Of a DNA stretch of 55,127 bases, positions 49,444 to 55,127 are shown in pieces. The first letter of the stretch is position 1, and each line of letters opens with the position of its first letter. The position numbers and the translations under genes are program-made. Source of the DNA: a virus; IMG/VR virus record IMGVR_UViG_3300023179_004109, positions 1-55,127 of that record. The stretch is one strand, 5' to 3'. The notes under the pieces are model-generated. The model worked only from the letters and a program-made list of their open reading frames with translations. It was not told the origin of the DNA and searched no databases.

Positions 49444-50312
49444 TGAATATATTTTCTAATTTTAGACCTGAAAGTAGTTCTGTTTATGATGGGATTAGAT
49501 TATTGGATAAACCAATAACATTCTTCTATGACTTTATACCTCAAAGTATAGAACAACTCAATATTAATCCTTATAATTTCATTATGCTTCATGAGCCAGA
49601 TGAATTTTTCGGAATGCATAGTTGGATCTTGAATAATCATCATTTATTTACAGGTATATTAACTTGGAATAAAGAATTATTAGAAAAATGCCCTAACGCC
49701 ATTTTATTTCATCATGTTGGTGAAGGCGGGTGTGGGATGGAGATTAATAATTATCTAGAAACATTTAATGAAGAATATCCTGATAAATCATTTAATGTTA
49801 GTTTCTTAAGTGGAGCTAAATCATTAGTTGATGGACATAAATTTAGACAAGAAATATATAAAATAGGAGATCAAATTTATATTCCTAAAAAATGGTTCTA
49901 CACATTAGATGATTTTAATGAAGATAATTTTAAAAAGGGAGGTGTTGGTCGTCCTGACAATATATGGCACTCTAAAAAAATATGCTACATCAACACTATG
50001 TTTCATATTGGTGTAGAAAATGTTAATACTAATAATTGGTATACAGAAAAAATAACAGATGCTTTTGCTACTAAAACAGTTCCTGTATATTGGGGTTGTC
50101 CTAATTTAGGAGATTTAGGTTATGATGAAAAAGGTATTTTAAGATTTAACACTATACCTGAACTTATTTCTTTAGTTAATTCATTAACACCTGAAAAGTA
50201 TTATGACATGCTACCACATATAGAATATAACTGTGAAATGGTTAAGCATCATAGAATTAAAGATAAATTAGAGGAGTTTTTTAAAGAAATAATTAAAATT
50301 AACAATTTATAA
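49443..50312 (+). CDS. Fucosyltransferase-like glycosyltransferase (GT10-like)
   Basis: A 289-residue GT-B-type protein whose C-terminal half carries the alpha-1,3-fucosyltransferase pattern: FHIGVENVNTNNWYTEKITD followed by AFATKTVPVYWGCPNLGDLG (the EN ... YxTEK ... PVYWG motif of family GT10). The N-terminal half (acceptor side) is variable, as usual. GT10 uses GDP-fucose or a related GDP-6-deoxy sugar; the donor here is not certain. It is the last gene before an intergenic promoter element. Confidence 0.82.
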   Translation: MNIFSNFRPESSSVYDGIRLLDKPITFFYDFIPQSIEQLNINPYNFIMLHEPDEFFGMHSWILNNHHLFTGILTWNKELLEKCPNAILFHHVGEGGCGMEINNYLETFNEEYPDKSFNVSFLSGAKSLVDGHKFRQEIYKIGDQIYIPKKWFYTLDDFNEDNFKKGGVGRPDNIWHSKKICYINTMFHIGVENVNTNNWYTEKITDAFATKTVPVYWGCPNLGDLGYDEKGILRFNTIPELISLVNSLTPEKYYDMLPHIEYNCEMVKHHRIKDKLEEFFKEIIKINNL

Positions 50313-50322
50313 TAAACAAGTA

Positions 50323-50330
50323 TATATTTA
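50323..50330 (+). promoter_or_regulatory. TATATTTA promoter element within the glycan cluster
   Basis: An exact TATATTTA sits 19 bases before the ATG at 50350, in one of the few true gaps of the cluster. No TTTG box lies at the consensus distance. It would start a second glycan transcription unit. Confidence 0.5.
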
Positions 50331-50349
50331 CATCAAATAATAATTAAAC

Positions 50350-51288
50350 ATGAAAACAGTTTTGATAACAGGTGGCGCTGGCTACCTAGGTTCTGTTCTA
50401 ACAGAAGTACTAATCAACAAAGGTTATAAAGTTACAGTCTTAGATAACCTAATCTATAAACAAACATCAGTAGCTCCTTTTGTTTATAATCCTAATTTTA
50501 ATTTTGTTTTAGGAGACGTAACGGACAATGCTGTTCTTAGACCATTAGTGGAATCACATGATGTAATTATCCCGTTAGCTGCTATTGTAGGTATGCCTGC
50601 TTGTAAAGCACAACCTGAACTAACAGTTAAAGTAAACTATTTACAAGTAAAAAATATTACAGAGTGGATTAATAAGAATCAAATGGTATTAATTCCAAAC
50701 ACTAATAGCCAGTATGGTTCATCAACTGAAATCATTACTGAAGATTCTCCATTTAAACCATTATCTCTATATGCTGAAACAAAATGTGATGCTGAGAAAG
50801 TAGTATTAGAATCAGGTAATGGTATTGCCTTGCGCTTAGCAACAGTATTTGGTATGTCATATAGAATGAGAATGGATTTATTAGTAAATGACTTTGTTTA
50901 TAAAGCAGTAACTGATGGTTATTTAGTGTTATTTGAATCTCATTTCATCCGCAATTACATTCATATCAGAGATATCGCTAATACATTCTTATTTATGATT
51001 GAAAATTATGAAAAATGCAATAATAATGCATTTAATGTTGGATTAACATCAGCTAATTGCACAAAACTAGAATTAGCAGAAACAATCCAGAAATACATTC
51101 CAGATTTAGTTATTGTTGAAAATAATTTCAAACAAGACTTCGATCAGAGAAATTATATAGTTTCAAATGCTAAATTAGAATCATTTGGATGGACTCCTCA
51201 ATTCAGTTTAGAAGACGGTATTCAAGAATTAATAAAAGGATATCAATTAATCACTAAATTTAAAAATAAAGACTTTACAAATCTATAA
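50350..51288 (+). CDS. NAD-dependent sugar epimerase/dehydratase (extended SDR)
   Basis: A 312-residue extended SDR. The start is TGGAGYLGSVLTEVLINKGY, LDNLIYKQTSV follows, and the catalytic element reads NTNSQYGSS with YAETKCDAE as Tyr-x3-Lys. HFIRNYIHIRDIANTF is the usual C-terminal substrate motif. It lacks the TDE triad, so it is more like an epimerase, reductase or UDP/CDP-sugar 4-dehydrogenase than a 4,6-dehydratase. It overlaps the next gene by one base. Confidence 0.86.
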   Translation: MKTVLITGGAGYLGSVLTEVLINKGYKVTVLDNLIYKQTSVAPFVYNPNFNFVLGDVTDNAVLRPLVESHDVIIPLAAIVGMPACKAQPELTVKVNYLQVKNITEWINKNQMVLIPNTNSQYGSSTEIITEDSPFKPLSLYAETKCDAEKVVLESGNGIALRLATVFGMSYRMRMDLLVNDFVYKAVTDGYLVLFESHFIRNYIHIRDIANTFLFMIENYEKCNNNAFNVGLTSANCTKLELAETIQKYIPDLVIVENNFKQDFDQRNYIVSNAKLESFGWTPQFSLEDGIQELIKGYQLITKFKNKDFTNL

Positions 51289-52247
51289 TGAAAATATTAG
51301 TAGTATATAACATTTGTGGTTTAAAATTTGATAATTTAGAAATGTGGTCTAACCACCTTAAAGACATTTTAAATCAAGACCACCCTAACTTTACTGTGGC
51401 TGTTTCTGGTTGTATCGTTTCAGACAAAAGTAAAAATGAACTTCAAAAACTTAAAGACAAGTATAGTAATATTTGTTTTAATTGGATAGAAGACTTATTA
51501 CCAGTTAATGCAACATTCAACCACACAGCACAAGTTTGCACTGAACAATTTGGAGAATATGATGGTTATCTTTACGTAGCATCAGATGTTAAATTTGGTA
51601 CTGATGATAAAGTAATAAGCAAATTAGCTTATTTACATGAAAATAGTAACAGTGCTATGACTTATGCTTTAGTAGATAATGACCATGGATTAGATGGTTG
51701 GTATGCTGATTGTTGGAATGAATTAGATAAATTATTAGAAACAGATCATTTTTCAATTAATATAGGCCGTACAGCAAATATGCATGTTATCTTATTTGAT
51801 AAAGAAATATATAAACAATTTAACCACCAAATAATCCCAGACATATTTGCTACTCACTGTACTGAAACAACATACAGTTTCTTAGCAGCGGCTTTAAGTA
51901 AAAAATATATTGTACATAATAAAGATATTATGTTAAAACATATTGGGTTTGCTGATGGTCATAGTGTTGGTTTTATAGGTGAAATTGCATACAATAATAA
52001 CCTTGCTTGGAAACACCTATTTAAATCTAAAATAACAGCTGAAGAGAGATTATTAAATGATGAAGCTAAGGCAAGTGGGTTTGGATACGAAGAACATAAA
52101 GGTCTTTTAATGCACGATGAATCAATGTATGATGATAATGAAAATCACATTGAACCTCAAAAATTACTTGGCTTCCTTAAAAAAGCTATATACCTTTCAG
52201 AGGACGAATTTAACTACAATAATATTAAATATCAATTTACAATATGA
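51288..52247 (+). CDS. Putative glycosyltransferase (GT-A-like)
   Basis: A 319-residue protein starting MKILVVYNICGLKFDNLEMW. A GEYDGYLYVASDVKFGTDDK segment fits a GT-A Asp-x-Asp-like metal site (SDV), and SINIGRTANMHVILFDKEIY with a later LKHIGFADGHSVGF resembles the acceptor region of polysaccharide transferases. The last ~70 residues are acidic and helical. I do not recognise a family firmly. It overlaps the radical SAM gene by four bases. Confidence 0.65.
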   Translation: MKILVVYNICGLKFDNLEMWSNHLKDILNQDHPNFTVAVSGCIVSDKSKNELQKLKDKYSNICFNWIEDLLPVNATFNHTAQVCTEQFGEYDGYLYVASDVKFGTDDKVISKLAYLHENSNSAMTYALVDNDHGLDGWYADCWNELDKLLETDHFSINIGRTANMHVILFDKEIYKQFNHQIIPDIFATHCTETTYSFLAAALSKKYIVHNKDIMLKHIGFADGHSVGFIGEIAYNNNLAWKHLFKSKITAEERLLNDEAKASGFGYEEHKGLLMHDESMYDDNENHIEPQKLLGFLKKAIYLSEDEFNYNNIKYQFTI

Positions 52248-53773
52248 TAGATGTTTTATTTATAACACCAGGTAATGCTAGTGGCATATACCAAAATTTA
52301 GCTAGTAATTATGCAGCAATTGAACCCCCTACCTGGGCATTGCTACTAGCAGAATCATGTCGTTCAATAGGACATAAAGTAAGTCTTATCGATATTAACG
52401 CTGAGCAATTAGAAAATAGTGAAGTAGTGGATAGAATTAAACTATTAAACCCACGCTTAATATGTTTCGTAGTATACGGACAAAATGTAAATTCAGGTAC
52501 TGTAAATATGAGTGGTGCTACTTATACTTCTAATTATATTAAAGAAGTAGGTATTACAATACCAATTGCTTATGTAGGTTCATACGTTCAAGCAGTTCCT
52601 ATTAAAGCACTTAAAGAAGAACCATCAATTGATTTTGCATTTATAAATGAAGGAGTATATGCATTAAGAAACGTATTAGCTCAAGAAATAATTGATATTA
52701 CTAATTTAGATCATATTAAAGGTATTGTTTGGAGAAAAGACGGAATACCTAAAATGAATCCTGCTGAAAAAGTAGTACCAAACGAAAGAATGGATATTGA
52801 TCTTCCAGGGTATGCTTGGGATCTATTACCTAGCAAAGAAAAACCACTTGATTTATACAGAGCACCTATGTGGCATGCTGAATATGATCAAGATAAAAGA
52901 TCACCATACGCAGCAATTCAAACATCTTTAGGATGTCAATTTGGTTGTGAATTCTGTATGATTAACATCATAAACAGAAATGATGACGAAGAAATTGGAG
53001 TTGCTGGTAACTATAGTGCTATGCGTTATTGGTCTCCTGAGTTTATTATTAAAGAATTTGATAAGTTAATTGAATTAGGAGTTTATACTATTAAAATTAC
53101 AGATGAATTATTCTTATTGAATAGAAAATATTATGTTCCACTATGTGAAATGTTAAGAGATAGAGGTTACGGTGATAAACTAAGAATGTGGGCTTATTCA
53201 AGAGTGGATACAGTAAAGCGACCTGAATTACTAGAACTAGTACGTTCAGCTGGTATTAAATGGTTAGCTTTAGGTATTGAAAGTGGAGATAAAAATGTAA
53301 GATTAGAAGTATCTAAAGGTAAATTTGAAGATGTAGATATTGATAAAGTAATAGAACAAGTACATGCTGCTAATATTGAAGTAATGGCTAATTATATTTT
53401 TGGATTACCAGGTGATACTCAAGAAAGTATGCAGAAAACTTTAGAATTGTCAAAAGAATTATGTACATTTGGATGGAATGCATATGCAGCAATGGCACTA
53501 CCAGGAAGTCAGTTATATAAAAATGCTATTATAAATGGTACTCCATTACCAACTACGTATGAAGGTTATTCGTTTCATGGATATGATACATTATCCCTAC
53601 CAACAAATACCTTAACATCCGCTGAAGTACTAGCATTTAGAGATAAAGCGTTTGATGAATATCATTCATATGCTCCATTCCAGGAAAAAGTAAAAGCAAA
53701 ATTTGGACAAGTAGCGGTTGATAATATTAATGAAATGCTTAAAGTTAAATTAAAAAGAAAAATTCTTGAATAA
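52244..53773 (+). CDS. B12-binding-domain radical SAM protein
   Basis: A 509-residue radical SAM protein. Residues 1-180 form an N-terminal cobalamin-binding-like Rossmann domain (LLLAESCRSIGHKVSLIDINAE, RLICFVVYGQN, FAFINEGVYALRN). The 4Fe-4S motif is LGCQFGCEFCM (Cys231, Cys235, Cys238), followed by IKITDELFLLN, WLALGIESGD and NYIFGLPGDTQESM, as in the BchE/HpnR/fortimicin type. Members methylate unactivated carbon or rearrange sugars and lipids. In this cluster it may C-methylate a sugar. It overlaps the next gene by one base. Confidence 0.9.
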   Translation: MIDVLFITPGNASGIYQNLASNYAAIEPPTWALLLAESCRSIGHKVSLIDINAEQLENSEVVDRIKLLNPRLICFVVYGQNVNSGTVNMSGATYTSNYIKEVGITIPIAYVGSYVQAVPIKALKEEPSIDFAFINEGVYALRNVLAQEIIDITNLDHIKGIVWRKDGIPKMNPAEKVVPNERMDIDLPGYAWDLLPSKEKPLDLYRAPMWHAEYDQDKRSPYAAIQTSLGCQFGCEFCMINIINRNDDEEIGVAGNYSAMRYWSPEFIIKEFDKLIELGVYTIKITDELFLLNRKYYVPLCEMLRDRGYGDKLRMWAYSRVDTVKRPELLELVRSAGIKWLALGIESGDKNVRLEVSKGKFEDVDIDKVIEQVHAANIEVMANYIFGLPGDTQESMQKTLELSKELCTFGWNAYAAMALPGSQLYKNAIINGTPLPTTYEGYSFHGYDTLSLPTNTLTSAEVLAFRDKAFDEYHSYAPFQEKVKAKFGQVAVDNINEMLKVKLKRKILE

Positions 53774-54366
53774 TGACAAAAGAACAATTAATTGCTTTTG
53801 AAGATGACATAGCAGAATGTTTCAATAATGCTATGATCAAAGCCCCAGTTCATTTATATTATGGAAATGAAGATCAGATGATTAATATATTTCAAAAAGT
53901 ACAACCTGAAGATTGGGTATTCTGTACTTGGAGATCACATTATCAATGTCTGCTTAAAGGCGTTCCACAAGAACAAATCAAACAAGATATTTTAAGCGGT
54001 AAATCTATTACTCTCTGCTACCCTGAGTATAATATTTACTCTTCAGCTATAGTAACAGGTAATATTCCTATTGCAACAGGCACAGCATTAGATATTAAAC
54101 GTAAAGGCGGTACTAATCACGTATGGTGTTTCGTTGGAGAAATGACTTCAGAAACAGGTACTTTCTTTGAAAATTGGAAATATGCAGTAAATCATGATTT
54201 ACCAATCACATATGTAATTGAAGATAATGGTAAATCTGTTTGTACTGATACTAAAGCAGTTTGGAATAGTGAATTATATTTCGCTAATGAAACTAAAAAA
54301 ATTATCTATTACAAATACGAAACAAAATATCCTCACGCTGGTGCAGGTAAACGAATTCAATTTTAA
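53773..54366 (+). CDS. Thiamine-diphosphate E1 alpha-like subunit (TPP-binding domain)
   Basis: A 197-residue protein resembling the E1 alpha (TPP-binding) subunit of 2-oxoacid dehydrogenases. The TPP motif aligns as GEMTSETGTFFENWKYAVNH ... VIEDNG, in the place of GDGAxxEGxxxEALN ... NNG. Upstream, TWRSHYQCLLKGVP and SAIVTGNIPIATGTALDIKR match the core before it. It is about half the length of a normal E1 alpha (about 350), so it is a compact form. It lies four bases before the beta-like gene. Confidence 0.82.
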   Translation: MTKEQLIAFEDDIAECFNNAMIKAPVHLYYGNEDQMINIFQKVQPEDWVFCTWRSHYQCLLKGVPQEQIKQDILSGKSITLCYPEYNIYSSAIVTGNIPIATGTALDIKRKGGTNHVWCFVGEMTSETGTFFENWKYAVNHDLPITYVIEDNGKSVCTDTKAVWNSELYFANETKKIIYYKYETKYPHAGAGKRIQF

Positions 54367-54369
54367 TAT

Positions 54370-54906
54370 ATGAAATATTTTGATGAGCTAAAACGCTCAA
54401 TGGACTGGCTCAATGAAAAACCAGATACACTATTTTTAGGACAAGCTGTAGAATATGCTGGTACTGCTATGACTAATACACTTAAAGATGTAAATAAGAG
54501 CAAATTACTTGAAATGCCAGTTAATGAAGATATGCAAATGGGTATGACTTTAGGAATGGCATTAAATGGTACTGTACCTATTTCTATTTACCCTAGATGG
54601 AATTTTTTATTACTAGCAGCTAATCAGCTTGTAAATCATTTAGACAAAATTAAAATTATGTCTGATGGTGGGTATAAACCTAGAGTAATTATTAGAACAT
54701 CTATTGGAGCACAACGTCCTCTTCATCCTCAACATCAACATATTGCTGATTTTACGGGTGGATTTAGATCAATGTGTGACTTTGTAGATATAATTAGATT
54801 AGATGAGCCATATCAGATATTTGAATCATTTAAATATGCTTACGAAAGAACAGACAACCGCCCTACTATCTTAGTTGAATGGGGTGATTATTACGGAGAA
54901 AAATAA
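54370..54906 (+). CDS. Thiamine-diphosphate E1 beta-like subunit (Pyr domain only)
   Basis: A 178-residue protein matching the N-terminal (Pyr) domain of E1 beta. FLGQAVEYAGTAMTNTLK, MPVNEDMQMGMTLGMALNGT (with the catalytic Glu that activates TPP) and NFLLLAANQLVNHLDKIKIM correspond to the E1 beta pattern. HPQHQHIADFTGGFRS follows. The C-terminal transketolase_C domain (~130 residues) is absent. With the alpha-like gene it could form a split carboligase that adds a two-carbon unit to a keto sugar. Confidence 0.82.
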   Translation: MKYFDELKRSMDWLNEKPDTLFLGQAVEYAGTAMTNTLKDVNKSKLLEMPVNEDMQMGMTLGMALNGTVPISIYPRWNFLLLAANQLVNHLDKIKIMSDGGYKPRVIIRTSIGAQRPLHPQHQHIADFTGGFRSMCDFVDIIRLDEPYQIFESFKYAYERTDNRPTILVEWGDYYGEK

Positions 54907-54916
54907 AATACAACAT

Positions 54917-55127
54917 ATGAGTAATTTCTATTTACCTTTAATGAGTGATAATATTGACAAACAAGATATTAATTCATTAATTGAATTTTTAAGTCAAGAC
55001 CAAATACCTAAATTAACAAACGGACCTAAAGTGGTTGAATTTGAAAATGCTTGGGGAGAATGGCTAGGTACAAAATATAATTTAATGGTTAACTCTGGAG
55101 CATCAGCAAATGAATTAACTATGCTAG
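54917..55127 (+). CDS. DegT/DnrJ/EryC1-family enzyme, N-terminal part (runs off window)
   Basis: The first 70 codons of a PLP-fold enzyme: MSNFYLPLMSDNIDKQDINS, a GPKVVEFENAWGEWLG region and NLMVNSGASANELTML, which is the first nucleotide-sugar aminotransferase motif (N-S-G-x-S/T-A-N). It is a second member of the family beside the RfbH-like gene. The position of Lys or His at the cofactor site lies beyond the window, so aminotransferase and dehydratase cannot be separated. It starts 10 bases after the E1 beta-like stop. Confidence 0.88.
   Translation, partial: MSNFYLPLMSDNIDKQDINSLIEFLSQDQIPKLTNGPKVVEFENAWGEWLGTKYNLMVNSGASANELTML

Noticed and set aside
1-55127. tRNA genes, integrase or lysogeny genes
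   Set aside because: I saw no cloverleaf-like sequence or recombinase motif by eye. A tRNAscan run would be needed to exclude tRNAs formally.

Overview
The window is a stretch of a large, AT-rich, tailed-phage genome with a contractile tail (T4-like myovirus organisation). Every gene I accept lies on the + strand, packed with 0-30 base gaps or short overlaps. It carries a tail sheath, tail tube, tape measure and baseplate genes, a complete T4-type replisome and recombinase, and no tRNA, rRNA, integrase or host housekeeping genes that I can see. The host is probably a member of the Bacteroidota. Most starts lack a Shine-Dalgarno sequence and sit in an A/T-rich context, often AGTTATG. Two promoters match the Bacteroidota layout TTTG-N20-TATATTTA.

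Layout. (1) 1-13.35 kb, tail module: small coiled-coil protein, sheath, tube, two tail-assembly (gp26/gp51-like) frames joined by an apparent +1 frameshift, tape measure, small virion protein, tube-initiator-like protein, gp53-like wedge protein, and a large baseplate hub gene that ends in an M15-type peptidase domain and is split by a one-base frameshift. (2) 13.4-19.6 kb, replication and recombination: a small, divergent family A DNA polymerase, ssDNA-binding protein, UvsX/RecA, 5'-3' exonuclease, DnaB-type helicase. (3) 19.7-22.6 kb: thioredoxin and class I ribonucleotide reductase (beta, then alpha). (4) 22.6-29.8 kb: a membrane protein, a lipoprotein and a nearly complete 7-deazaguanine pathway (QueD, TGT/DpdA-like transferase, QueC, QueE, FolE) with small accessory genes, a phosphoribosyltransferase and a dUTPase/dCTP deaminase. 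(5) 29.9-31.3 kb: two fibre-like proteins, one with a poly-threonine repeat stalk broken by a one-base deletion. (6) 31.4-40.2 kb: family B DNA polymerase, sliding clamp, GroES, GroEL, clamp loader large and small subunits, PD-(D/E)XK nuclease. (7) 40.4-55.1 kb: a 15 kb glycan cluster of glycosyltransferases, nucleotide-sugar enzymes, an RfbH-like iron-sulfur 3-dehydratase, a B12-binding radical SAM protein and a split thiamine-diphosphate E1 enzyme, running off the end of the window.

How it fits together. The Que/FolE/DpdA-like genes would make preQ0 from GTP and exchange it into phage DNA, probably as protection against restriction. The nucleotide genes feed DNA synthesis. The polymerase B, clamp, loader, helicase, SSB and UvsX genes form a T4-type replisome. 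The phage-encoded GroES/GroEL pair lies inside the clamp/clamp-loader block. The glycan cluster looks able to make and attach an unusual deoxy sugar, perhaps two-carbon-branched; whether the target is the virion, phage DNA or the host surface cannot be read from sequence.

The items I would look at first are the deazaguanine DNA-modification locus (with a QueC that has lost its zinc cysteines and a candidate pseudoknot in front of it), the second (family A) DNA polymerase, the tail-chaperone +1 frameshift, the recurring TATATTTA promoter element with three possible leaderless genes, and the RfbH plus E1 sugar pathway.
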